From: Paracholeplasma manati
GTDB lineage: Bacteria > Bacillota_I > Bacilli_A > Acholeplasmatales > UBA5453
Assembly (NCBI RefSeq): GCF_025742995.1
Contig: NZ_JAOVQM010000001.1
Coordinates: 1-64,000 of the forward strand
DNA: 64,000 nucleotides
Direction: 5' to 3'
The notes under the pieces are model-generated. The model ran no database searches. It was given only the letters and a program-made list of their open reading frames with translations, and was not told the DNA's origin. The translations under genes and the position numbers were made by a program. Positions 9,895-19,080 of the stretch are shown here, one piece after another (within the stretch, counting starts at the first letter, position 1; the number at the start of each line of letters is the position of its first letter).

Positions 9895-11955
9895 TTACTG
9901 AATAAATAAGATGATATTGTTTGATTCCAGTTCGAAGTCTTCAAATAGATTTTTAATCGTCTTTATTTTGCTAATTGTCGATGAGTTTGTTTCAATGTAA
10001 TAGTTATCTACTATTTTTTCTGGTGCTCTAAATAGTGATTTGTTGTTACCAAAAAAACTTTCGTTTTTACCATTATATTTTTCTGAACTTAATAGACTCA
10101 ATAAAAATTCTCTATCTAGACTATAAAAATACTTAATAACCTCAGAAATTAATAGTGCCCAGTTGTTAGCCACAATATTAACATCATTTACTTTCATTCC
10201 TACAGGCAATGTACCTGTATATGGAAAGTCCTCATCTTCCATGATAAAAACAAAGTTTTCACTAATATCCTCAATATTTTTTACACTTGGATATTTCCAT
10301 ATACTTTTGGCTTCATTGAATAAATTGTTGGCTCGTTTTCTAATCTCAATATCATTCCATAATTCAATCGATTTAAAGTATTGATTTAGCACTAAACGTG
10401 AAAAATCTGTATGCTTCTTTTTCTCATTGAAAGGTTTGTTTGACATTTCCGAATTATATGCAGTAAGTGTTAGATTTCCTATATTGTTCTTAAAATTATC
10501 ATGAATTGTTTGGAAATTTTCTCCGAGTACTTTTTTCCATTCGTTTGTGAGTTTTTGTGGCATAACATGTTCAATAGTAAGATTAGAGAAATCGACCAAC
10601 TCTTTAGTTTGTACTTTTTGTTCAATCTTTTGAAGTATATAAAAAATATTTCTATTGGTGAACAAGTCTTTTGATATAAATTCTCTTTCAAACTCATCAT
10701 CCTTCGGAAATCTGGCATTAGTTGTTATTCCTATTAAGTAAATCGCAATTTTATCATATGTATTCTTATAAAAGTTCTGTTTATGTTTTTTTATCAAGGT
10801 ATTATATAAACCAGCCATAATTTGAGATAATGCTCCACCTTGAACGCCGCATATGTTTCTTCTAAGAACGTATGTTTCTATTAGATTAATTATATTTGCT
10901 AAAGAATCATTAGATATCTGTTCTTTATTGTTGTCAATGAGTAATGCGAAAATAAACGGGTAGGTCGTTTGCATGCCTAAGGAAATAAAATCATTTAAAG
11001 CCTTTTGTAAAGAATCATTTGCAGGTATTACTGGCTTTAATAATAAATTATAAATTTTAGCCAACTCTAAAAAATCAGACAGAAATTTCTCAATAGATAC
11101 ATTTTCATTACGATAATGTTTTTGAAATGTGCTATATACTTCTTTTGTTGCGGGTATAGATCCATTTTTAAACGATAAATAATCCCTGATGAATCCTAGT
11201 AAATTCTTATCCAATAATTGCTCAATTTTTATCCAGTAGTTATTATATAATTCATCTTGTTTTCCTTCAGGTGTATTCATCAAAAGGAAATTTCTAATTA
11301 AGTCAGCATCACTTAAATCAATTCCTGTATGGTTTAGGCTTTCGAAAATTACTTGTGGGTTGTCTTTTTCATCTAAAGAAACAGATACACCTTCTAGTCT
11401 TTGCAAAGCGTTGTAGAAATCTTCTATCGGAACTTCAAGCTTACTGATTCGATCGTAAAAATATCTATAGTTACGATAAATAAGTGATAATTGATCAATA
11501 TCACCATCACCAGTCATCAATTTATTAAAATTAATGTTATCAACTTTATTAGGTTTTAGTTTTAGCTTAAAGTTATCACTTGGAACAAATTTATTCGTTA
11601 AATATGTTTCTAATATCTCATCTTTTACATTGGTTAGTTCATTCGTATTGGACAAATAATCGATCAAGGCCTTTAAAATAAGTGTAATTGAGGTTATTCT
11701 TTGTTGACCATCAATGAGAACATATTGATTAAATGACTGATTTACTATTTTAACAAATTTATAGACTATCGCACCTACAAAGTGCTTGCGGTCTGGATAA
11801 TCAATACTAGATTTTGCTAGTTCAAGTACATCATTAAATAGTTTTTCACACTCTTTTTGTTTCCACTCATAATTGCGTTGAAACACAGGTATTACAAATT
11901 GGCATTTAATACCCCCGATAATCTCTTGTAACAATGGTTTTTCTCTTGCTTCCAT
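9895..11955 (-). CDS. GmrSD-like DUF262-DUF1524 protein
   Basis: 686 residues. The N-terminal DUF262 (ParB/Srx-like NTPase) domain has VFQRNYEW and the hallmark LIDGQQRIT. The DUF1524 HNH-type nuclease part has LTIEHVMPQ followed about 30 residues later by IGNLTLTAYN, so the His-x-x-Pro nuclease core is present. A C-terminal ~110-residue extension follows. Single-chain GmrSD-type enzymes cut modified phage DNA (type IV restriction). AAGGAG precedes the ATG. It lies directly downstream of hsdR. Confidence 0.85.
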   Translation of the reverse strand: MEAREKPLLQEIIGGIKCQFVIPVFQRNYEWKQKECEKLFNDVLELAKSSIDYPDRKHFVGAIVYKFVKIVNQSFNQYVLIDGQQRITSITLILKALIDYLSNTNELTNVKDEILETYLTNKFVPSDNFKLKLKPNKVDNINFNKLMTGDGDIDQLSLIYRNYRYFYDRISKLEVPIEDFYNALQRLEGVSVSLDEKDNPQVIFESLNHTGIDLSDADLIRNFLLMNTPEGKQDELYNNYWIKIEQLLDKNLLGFIRDYLSFKNGSIPATKEVYSTFQKHYRNENVSIEKFLSDFLELAKIYNLLLKPVIPANDSLQKALNDFISLGMQTTYPFIFALLIDNNKEQISNDSLANIINLIETYVLRRNICGVQGGALSQIMAGLYNTLIKKHKQNFYKNTYDKIAIYLIGITTNARFPKDDEFEREFISKDLFTNRNIFYILQKIEQKVQTKELVDFSNLTIEHVMPQKLTNEWKKVLGENFQTIHDNFKNNIGNLTLTAYNSEMSNKPFNEKKKHTDFSRLVLNQYFKSIELWNDIEIRKRANNLFNEAKSIWKYPSVKNIEDISENFVFIMEDEDFPYTGTLPVGMKVNDVNIVANNWALLISEVIKYFYSLDREFLLSLLSSEKYNGKNESFFGNNKSLFRAPEKIVDNYYIETNSSTISKIKTIKNLFEDFELESNNIILFIQ

Positions 11956-12053
11956 ATTGTCTCCTTATTGTCATGTATTAGAAAAATTGATCCAATCTAT
12001 ATACTATTCTTGATATTATTCTTTAGATCAAATGTTATTTGATACAACTTTTG

Positions 12054-15047
12054 CTATTTTCGTAGTTTTTTATATAGTTCTTTTGCCATTGCATCCATGA
12101 CTCTCTCATAAAATGAGGTATCTGTGAATAACTTTTCAAATGAGTCATTATTTTCACTGAATAATTTAAGGGCTATATCTTTGAACTTATCAGGGAATAA
12201 GCTCTTGATAAACATTTCAGGGTTATTATCTTTTGCGTATTGAGCATATTTTTTAACTTCTGGATCATTCATGAACATCTCAAAGATACCAGAAATAATC
12301 ACTTTATCGCTGTCAGTAAATTGACCCATGTATAGTTCATTCACTTTATCAATGATACTTTGTAGCGTATCCTTAGATTTAGGTTTTCTTTTCGCATCAA
12401 GTGTTTGTTCAGGTTTCAAGTCAGCTGACGTCTTCTCTAATTCTATACTACCCTTATATGTTTCTTTAAGTTTAGCAAACTCTAGCGTAATCTTGTCGTC
12501 AATACTGATTTTTTCTGCAGTATCTTTTGGTAATAAATTGATGAGATATGAAATGAACATGAATTCCTTGAACAATTCTTTGTCATTTATTCTTACTATT
12601 TGAGTGATATATGAGTAAGCGTGATTAAATTTCCTTAACAAATCTCTATATTCATATTTTTGTTTTTCAGATAATTCTAGATACTGATCAATCACAGGTT
12701 TCAGGATGCTAGTAACACGTCCAAGCGCTTTATCATCTTGTTTCTTTGCTGCTTCTATTTTGATTTTCGCAAAAACATCGACATCTTGATCGTTATATAA
12801 CATATAACTATGTATCTTTGTTCTTAAGTCATATACACGATTATAGTCTGTTTGTCCATCTAAATAGGTTGTTTCAAAAAATGGTTGGAAAGATTTTTTC
12901 ATTTCTTCATGTGTATTAACAAAATCCATTACAAATGTATCCACTTTACCTGGATTAACGCGGTTTAATCGGGACAGTGTTTGAACAGCATTCACACCAT
13001 GAAGCTTTTTGTCTACATACATCGAATGTAGTAGAGGTTCATCAAATCCAGTTTGGTATTTATTAGCAACAACTAAGATATTGAATTCATCACTACGAAA
13101 TGCTTTTCTTAGTTTTTTATCAGAGTTAATGTAATGCCCATCTTTATCGATATTCATTTCTGCTTCTCTAAAAGACTTACCATCAAGTTGGACTTCACCA
13201 GAAAACGCAACCAGCACACCAATACTAGAAGTTATATTGGGATTATTCTTTATGTATTCCTGGATTGCTAGATAATACCTTACTGCGTTTGGTCTAGAAT
13301 CAGCGATTACCATCGCTTTAGCTTTACCATCAATTCTGAATTGACCATTGTTTAAGAAATTGTCCATAATAAGTTCTGTTTTCTTGTGAATGGTAAATCC
13401 ATGTTCTTTGTAATACCTTACAAGGACTCTTTTTGCTTGTCCTTCGATAACTTCTGGATTATCTTGTGTTGTTCTTACAATTCTAAATTGGTCTTGAAGC
13501 GTTGTATAGTATTTGAGTACATCTAAAATAAACCCTTCTTCTATGGCTTGTCTCATCGAATAAATATGAAATGGTTCATGCTTTCCAGTAGTTGGATTTT
13601 TTCTACCAAAGAGTTCAATTGTTTTGTTTTTAGGTGTTGCAGTGAAAGCGAAAAAGGATTGATTACTGTGTTGTCCTTGTGCTAATACTTCGGCAACAAG
13701 TTCATCAGTATCATCAACATCGTCTTCTTCAATGCCTTCCATCTCTGCATACTCTTTAATAGCAATTTTCTTATCAATCAGTGCTCTTCTTAAAGTTTTA
13801 GCACTCGCACCTGTCTGACCTTGATGGGCTTCATCCACAATAATTGCAAATTTTCTCCCTGCCATTTCATCGAAATCTTTATAGGCAAATAAGAATTTTT
13901 GAATCGTACAGATAATGATACGTTTCTTATCATTGATTGCTTCAGTAAGACCTATGGAACGTTTCTTATCATCGATTGCTTCAACTAATCCCACTTTATG
14001 TTCAAATCCGTTAATCGTGTCTTGTAGTTGAGAATCCAATACTACACGGTCAGTAACAATAATGACTGAATCAAATATTGGTTTATCATTCAAATCATGA
14101 ACAGATGCTAATCGGTATGCAATCCAAGCGATTGAATTGGATTTACCAGAACCAGCACTATGTTCAATTAAATACTTTTGACCTACACCATTTGTTTTAA
14201 CATCGGATAGTACTTTTTTAACGACATCATACTGATGATATCTAGGGAATATTATTTTCTTAGAATCTTTTGGATTTGATATAAAACGATGGAGTATATC
14301 TATGATGGATGTTTTTGATAATACATCTTCCCATAGATACGATGTGGTATAACCATCATAGTTTTGTGGATTACCTGCGCCACCACTTACACCAGATCCA
14401 TTAGATCCTTGATTGAACGGTAAGAAATATGTATCCGCACCTTTTAACTCTGTAGTCATCCATGTTTCATACAAGTCGACAGCAAAATAAACCAATATTC
14501 TATGATTGAATCTGAATATTAGTTCTTTAGGATCACGATCATAACGCCATTGATGCATGGCATTTCTATAATCTTGACCTTTTAATTGGTTTTTAAGTTC
14601 AATTGCAATAAAAGGAATACCATTGATAGATAGCACCATATCAATCGTATTGTTATTAACTGGTGAATATGCAAATTGTCTTGTAACACCCAATATGTTA
14701 CCTTCATAACGTTCTACTAATGTTGGGTTCAACTCAGATTCGGGCTTAAAAAAACAGACAAAAAGATCTATGCCCATATCTTTAATACCGTTTCTCAAGA
14801 CATGAAGGAGTCCATGATGGCTTATAGAATCTTCTAGTCTACGATATAGTTTATTTGGTGCATCATCACCATAATATTTTTCATATCGTTCCCATGATTT
14901 AGTTTGAGTTTTTTTGATAAACTCTACAAGGATATCCAGATAAATGCCTTTTGATACATCATAACCCTGCATCGAAAGTTTTCTATAGTCATGATTGATT
15001 AAATGAGACTCGATATCCTCTTCAAACCTTTTTTCATTATCTTGCAT
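12054..15047 (-). CDS. hsdR: type I restriction enzyme R subunit
   Basis: 997 residues, normal for HsdR. The N-terminal nuclease core shows FIAIELKNQLKG (ExK). The motor has Walker A HSAGSGKSNS and the DEAH box VDEAHQGQTG, then FTATPKNKT and the C-terminal helicase motif near LSRLNRVNPGK. It translocates DNA and cuts unmethylated targets with HsdM and HsdS. AGAGGTG precedes the ATG, 4 bases after the small membrane gene. Between Walker A and DEAH, two neighbouring 13-residue stretches (around AIDDKKRSI and AINDKKRII) are nearly identical at DNA level. Confidence 0.95.
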   Translation of the reverse strand: MQDNEKRFEEDIESHLINHDYRKLSMQGYDVSKGIYLDILVEFIKKTQTKSWERYEKYYGDDAPNKLYRRLEDSISHHGLLHVLRNGIKDMGIDLFVCFFKPESELNPTLVERYEGNILGVTRQFAYSPVNNNTIDMVLSINGIPFIAIELKNQLKGQDYRNAMHQWRYDRDPKELIFRFNHRILVYFAVDLYETWMTTELKGADTYFLPFNQGSNGSGVSGGAGNPQNYDGYTTSYLWEDVLSKTSIIDILHRFISNPKDSKKIIFPRYHQYDVVKKVLSDVKTNGVGQKYLIEHSAGSGKSNSIAWIAYRLASVHDLNDKPIFDSVIIVTDRVVLDSQLQDTINGFEHKVGLVEAIDDKKRSIGLTEAINDKKRIIICTIQKFLFAYKDFDEMAGRKFAIIVDEAHQGQTGASAKTLRRALIDKKIAIKEYAEMEGIEEDDVDDTDELVAEVLAQGQHSNQSFFAFTATPKNKTIELFGRKNPTTGKHEPFHIYSMRQAIEEGFILDVLKYYTTLQDQFRIVRTTQDNPEVIEGQAKRVLVRYYKEHGFTIHKKTELIMDNFLNNGQFRIDGKAKAMVIADSRPNAVRYYLAIQEYIKNNPNITSSIGVLVAFSGEVQLDGKSFREAEMNIDKDGHYINSDKKLRKAFRSDEFNILVVANKYQTGFDEPLLHSMYVDKKLHGVNAVQTLSRLNRVNPGKVDTFVMDFVNTHEEMKKSFQPFFETTYLDGQTDYNRVYDLRTKIHSYMLYNDQDVDVFAKIKIEAAKKQDDKALGRVTSILKPVIDQYLELSEKQKYEYRDLLRKFNHAYSYITQIVRINDKELFKEFMFISYLINLLPKDTAEKISIDDKITLEFAKLKETYKGSIELEKTSADLKPEQTLDAKRKPKSKDTLQSIIDKVNELYMGQFTDSDKVIISGIFEMFMNDPEVKKYAQYAKDNNPEMFIKSLFPDKFKDIALKLFSENNDSFEKLFTDTSFYERVMDAMAKELYKKLRK

Positions 15048-15051
15048 AGAT

Positions 15052-15471
15052 TCACCTCTTTAAAGTGTTTCTTCTCTTTAGTAATAATATAGTGATTATC
15101 GTAATAATAGTTACCCCTAATATGGTCCAGGAGATTATGATGATATGTTCTTGTAAAAACATGATAACTGCACTTAATGCAAAGCCAATTAATGTTGATA
15201 TTACAAAATAAACATACTTCATCACATTTGAATCAAATAGTCCAATCAAATTAAATATAATACCCACTAAAGCATAAGATAGTATGAATGTCAGTGATTT
15301 AATAATGATTTCAATTGCTGGTGGTAATCCAAAATCAGTTAAACTTAATTGAAATATCCATAGAGTCAGTTTAATGAATTCACTAGTCAACTCTAATAGG
15401 ACTGAGAATACTCCAGTAGCAATTAGTATCAATAAAATAATGCCACCAATCATTGATTTTACATCTCTCAT
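15052..15471 (-). CDS. small four-helix membrane protein inside the RM operon
   Basis: 139 residues with about four hydrophobic segments (starting near residues 8, 50, 85 and 110) and a basic C-terminus (LLLKRRNTLKR). Its start follows the hsdS stop directly and its stop is 4 bases before hsdR, so it is cotranscribed and probably coupled. I do not recognise a family. It is not a standard type I restriction component; it could be a membrane effector or an unrelated passenger. Confidence 0.65.
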   Translation of the reverse strand: MRDVKSMIGGIILLILIATGVFSVLLELTSEFIKLTLWIFQLSLTDFGLPPAIEIIIKSLTFILSYALVGIIFNLIGLFDSNVMKYVYFVISTLIGFALSAVIMFLQEHIIIISWTILGVTIITIITILLLKRRNTLKR

Positions 15472-16704
15472 TTATGATACTTCTTTCTTACCTGTTACAT
15501 ATTCATAGATAAGGGATTTTTTATATTCGTTTAGTAAGCTTATTTTATCATTCTTCAACTTGATAAGTTTTTCAATTTTCATTGTTTTATCTCTTAAAAA
15601 CACAACCATTTCTTGTATTTCCTTCAAGCTTGGTAGAACAAATGATATATTTTTTATATCATCAGCATTTACAGACTCAAAAGTTGTTCCAGAAATAAAT
15701 TCATCCCATTTATTTTCAAGGAAAGTCATGTAAAAAAAAGAATATTCATTTGATATATTGGATTTAACACTGCATAATCCTCGACCAAGTACAGCATCAT
15801 GCAAAGATACAGCAACTGTCCCAACTGGTGCTCTTACAGACATTAATATATCGTATTTATCGCATGTTTTTGTAATCTCAGTAGTATAATACTTTGGATT
15901 ACTAAAACCCTCACTAATATCTGAGTTGCCTCCTAAAAACGGTTTACCCATTTGATCGGTATTGTATGATTCAGATTTTGGTGACTGACCCATCGTTATT
16001 AAATGTGAGTGTTTTAATGGAACTATACGCCACTTAGTGGGTATTCTACCAATCCACTTTATACCACTATCTTTAAACTCAACATTAGGATCCAATCCTT
16101 TAGTAACAACCTCACTAATCAGTGATTGCTTATATTCTTTAAGTTTTTCGATTTGTTGCTGTTGATTATTGATAAGTTGATCTATTTTAACTTCTGATTC
16201 CTTTATTTTTCGGACGATTTTGTTTTGTACGCTGCAATCAGGTTTGGGTAGCAAAAAAGTATTTAGTTTAGACATAGCGATTCTCATTCTAATTTCTAAA
16301 ATCCCATTACCATAACCTTTTAGAGCATTTTGAAGTTCAGTCGTTTGGAATAAATAGTTATAAAACTCTATTGAGTCATTTTGATTTCTGGGTCTTAACA
16401 TGTAGTAAACAGGACTTACACATCCAAAGTAATTAGAGATACCAACAGATCCTATAACAACATTCATACTATTTAGTACTAAATCTCCTGGATATGCTAA
16501 CTTATAGCCTTTAATATCCTCTTTTGAATTATTACCTACTGCACCTTTTTCTGAATATGGAATAACACCTCTATCGTTGGTTAATGATAAGATAAAATCT
16601 GTCTTAATAGGATTGTTACTTTCATTTCTTTCAATAAGAATATTTTTTATTCGACTAATACTCCAAGACGAAGGAACTACCCCATACCAATCAGTATTAC
16701 TCAT
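15472..16704 (-). CDS. hsdS: type I restriction specificity subunit
   Basis: About 410 residues with two target-recognition domains, each followed by a conserved helical spacer. The first begins near WYGVVPSSWSISRIK; the second follows the family linker SGIKWIGRIPTKW. It sets the bipartite DNA target of the HsdMS methylase and the HsdR nuclease. I take the ATG at 16702-16704 (AAGGAG 10 bases upstream) over a TTG at 16710. It overlaps the hsdM end by 8 bases, so the two are coupled. Confidence 0.93.
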   Translation of the reverse strand: MSNTDWYGVVPSSWSISRIKNILIERNESNNPIKTDFILSLTNDRGVIPYSEKGAVGNNSKEDIKGYKLAYPGDLVLNSMNVVIGSVGISNYFGCVSPVYYMLRPRNQNDSIEFYNYLFQTTELQNALKGYGNGILEIRMRIAMSKLNTFLLPKPDCSVQNKIVRKIKESEVKIDQLINNQQQQIEKLKEYKQSLISEVVTKGLDPNVEFKDSGIKWIGRIPTKWRIVPLKHSHLITMGQSPKSESYNTDQMGKPFLGGNSDISEGFSNPKYYTTEITKTCDKYDILMSVRAPVGTVAVSLHDAVLGRGLCSVKSNISNEYSFFYMTFLENKWDEFISGTTFESVNADDIKNISFVLPSLKEIQEMVVFLRDKTMKIEKLIKLKNDKISLLNEYKKSLIYEYVTGKKEVS

Positions 16705-18478
16705 TACCAAACAACTCCTTCATCAGTTGTGTCTCTTCTTCTTCAAGTTGTTTAATCTCAGCGAATATATCTGAGGATGCCTTGGGCGGAACGAACTTAT
16801 AAAATAATCTTGTAAATGGTATTTCATAACCGACTTTATCTTTGCTTCGATCCATCCAAGCTGATGAATTATAAGGTAATACATTTTCTTTAAAGAAAGC
16901 GTCGATATTTTCTTGTAGTGGTACTAATTCAGTATCACGTTTCTTTGAATCTGCTTGAGGTTTTCCTTTTTTAAGAATTGGTTTACCATTTTCATCTGTA
17001 ATTGGTGATTCAACAGTTACTTTTGTGTATCCAAAGAAGTCATTATCGAATATTTTTGATTCAACAACTAACTCATATTCTTCATATTTTGCTTCTTTGA
17101 AATCTAAATAGGCTTTAGTAATTAAGTCAATGGATGCATCATCTAAGTCAACACGTTTCTTACCAATGTTTTTTCTTCTTTTCACATAACAATTAGAAGC
17201 GTCAAGTAGCTGAATTTTTCCTAAACGATCCTTATTCTTATTTTTAGATACTATCCATATATAAGTTGATATTCCGGTATTGTAAAAAAGGTCAGTTGGT
17301 AATTGAATGATTGCTTCTAAAAGATCACTTTCAATTAAATATTTTCTTATTTCACTCGGGCCACTACCGGCATCTCCTGTAAAGAGCGAAGATCCGTTTT
17401 GAATGATTGCCATTCTACCAGAACCTTCTTTTAACTTCTTTACACCGTTAAGTAGAAAGAGCATTTGTCCATCACTGATTGCAGGCAAGCCTGGTCCAAA
17501 TCTGCCATCATAACCTAATTTAGTATATTCTTGTTTGACTTGTTTTTCTTCAAGCTTCCAATCAATACCAAACGGTGGATTAGAAATGATATAGTCAAAT
17601 TCATAATTTGAAAATTGATCGTCACTTAGTGTATCGCCAAACTTCATGTTCTGAGCATTTCCACCTTTAATGAGCATATCTGCTTTTGCGATTGCATAGG
17701 TTTCAGGATTAAACTCTTGACCAAATAGAGATAACTTTGAATCGGAGTTAATCTCTTTCATTTTTTCATCCAAACATCCTAACATCTGTGATGTACCCAT
17801 TGCCATGTCATACGCGGTCTTAACAACACCATTTTGTTTGAAATGGTCTTTTTCATTAGCTACTAAAAGTTCAGCCATTAGATAAATGATGTCTCTTGAT
17901 GTAAAGTGCGCTCCTGCTTGTTCATCATAGGATTCAGAAAACTTACGAATGAGTTCCTCAAAAATATAGCCCATGTCCATGGATGTGATTTTATCTGGGT
18001 GCATATCTGCTTTCTTAGAATTAAACTCTTGAATAACGATATAAAGCACATTCCCTTTATGCATTGTTTCTAAAACTTGTTCAAATTTAAAATTGGAAAT
18101 AATATCTTTTACGTTATCAGAGAATCCTTTTAAATATGTATCAAAATTAGATGCAATATTATCAGGATCTGCTAATAGGTTTGCAAAAGTAAATGGGCTA
18201 ACATTATAAAAATCATAACCAGTGGTTTTGCATAGTAATCCATCCCTAATGGCATCAATTGTCTTTTGTTCGTTTAATTTTTTATTAAGTGCAAAAACTT
18301 CTTGTTTTGTTTCTCTTAAAGCGTCGTCAAATCTCTTTAAAACTGTCATTGGTAAGATAACCTTACCGTACTCGTGTGGCTTAAATAATCCAACAAGATG
18401 GTTCGCGATTGCCCATATTAGATTTGCTTTTTCTTGAATATTAGTTGTTGTTTGTTTACCAATCTCTGCAGTTGTCAT
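16697..18478 (-). CDS. hsdM: type I DNA methyltransferase subunit
   Basis: About 593 residues. The N-terminal HsdM helical domain (ANLIWAIANHLVG onward) leads into an N6-adenine methylase: GAHFTSRDIIYLMAEL, an S-adenosylmethionine region DMAMGTSQML, and the catalytic ISNPPFGIDW. It methylates the host target and forms the complex with HsdS and HsdR. The ATG at 18476-18478 has AGAGGAG 9 bases upstream; the reading frame upstream of it is not needed. It is the first gene of the operon hsdM-hsdS-membrane protein-hsdR. Confidence 0.95.
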   Translation of the reverse strand: MTTAEIGKQTTTNIQEKANLIWAIANHLVGLFKPHEYGKVILPMTVLKRFDDALRETKQEVFALNKKLNEQKTIDAIRDGLLCKTTGYDFYNVSPFTFANLLADPDNIASNFDTYLKGFSDNVKDIISNFKFEQVLETMHKGNVLYIVIQEFNSKKADMHPDKITSMDMGYIFEELIRKFSESYDEQAGAHFTSRDIIYLMAELLVANEKDHFKQNGVVKTAYDMAMGTSQMLGCLDEKMKEINSDSKLSLFGQEFNPETYAIAKADMLIKGGNAQNMKFGDTLSDDQFSNYEFDYIISNPPFGIDWKLEEKQVKQEYTKLGYDGRFGPGLPAISDGQMLFLLNGVKKLKEGSGRMAIIQNGSSLFTGDAGSGPSEIRKYLIESDLLEAIIQLPTDLFYNTGISTYIWIVSKNKNKDRLGKIQLLDASNCYVKRRKNIGKKRVDLDDASIDLITKAYLDFKEAKYEEYELVVESKIFDNDFFGYTKVTVESPITDENGKPILKKGKPQADSKKRDTELVPLQENIDAFFKENVLPYNSSAWMDRSKDKVGYEIPFTRLFYKFVPPKASSDIFAEIKQLEEEETQLMKELFGNE

Positions 18479-18529
18479 TATTGATACTCCTCTTTTCTGT
18501 GTTGACGTTATACTTAATGAACAAATCAT

Positions 18530-18661
18530 TTATTTTTTCTTGACTTTAATATTAGGATTAAATTTCTTTGTTTAACATCGATTAAGTGAAACAAATGAAA
18601 TCCCTAGTATTTCAGCTAGTTCTTTTTGGGAAAGTAACATTTTTTTCTCTAAGTATTCTTA
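18530..18661 (-). pseudogene. relic of an XRE-type helix-turn-helix domain
   Basis: In one minus-strand frame, EYLEKKMLLSQKELAEIL runs into GISFVSLNRC, then a TAA (18572-18574), then TKKFNPNIKVKKK and a second stop. This matches an XRE domain of the type LSQ-ELAEILGVSFVSVNRWENGKFNP-IK, with Trp changed to Cys and Glu changed to a stop. It lies just upstream of hsdM on the same strand. Too short and interrupted to work; most likely the remains of a regulator or of the N-terminus of a lost methylase. Confidence 0.6.
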
Positions 18662-19080
18662 TTTATATCATAGGACTATCCTTTCATCGTATAATTAACA
18701 TTATTATAGCACTTCTTATAAACATTCGTAACCCCCTTCGTTTAAATGGTTGATTTTCTATATTTTCTCTAAAAAGTCTCGAATATTCACATCTCCCTCT
18801 TTGTGAGATCCCTCCTCCTTTTCTAAGAAACCTGAAAGTAATGGTGTAAATATTTAGGTAATCCTTAAATTGTTGAAATGAAAAATAAAATAAGTCTACA
18901 AAATTATTAATTAAATCTCTATAGGGCAATACTATCTTAGCTGATAGGGGAAATTGTCCCTTTATGTATGTAAAAAGGTCTGACACATATTGTATCAAAC
19001 CCGTTCTTCTTACATGGTGCAGAAACTTAGACCTAAACCGTATCCATAAAATTGTGAGCTACTGAAATAATGTAATCTTT
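18662..19080. other. about 420 bp without a supportable gene
   Basis: Between the HTH relic and the OLD-family gene. One open frame of about 100 codons exists on the minus strand (18684-18998), but it starts with TTG, has no ribosome site and gives a composition unlike its neighbours. I see no tRNA and no clear terminator. It may be decayed sequence left by rearrangement of the island. Confidence 0.5.

Noticed and set aside
18684-18998. 104-codon minus-strand open frame between hsdM and the OLD gene
   Set aside because: TTG start, no ribosome binding site, no recognisable domain; treated as non-coding.
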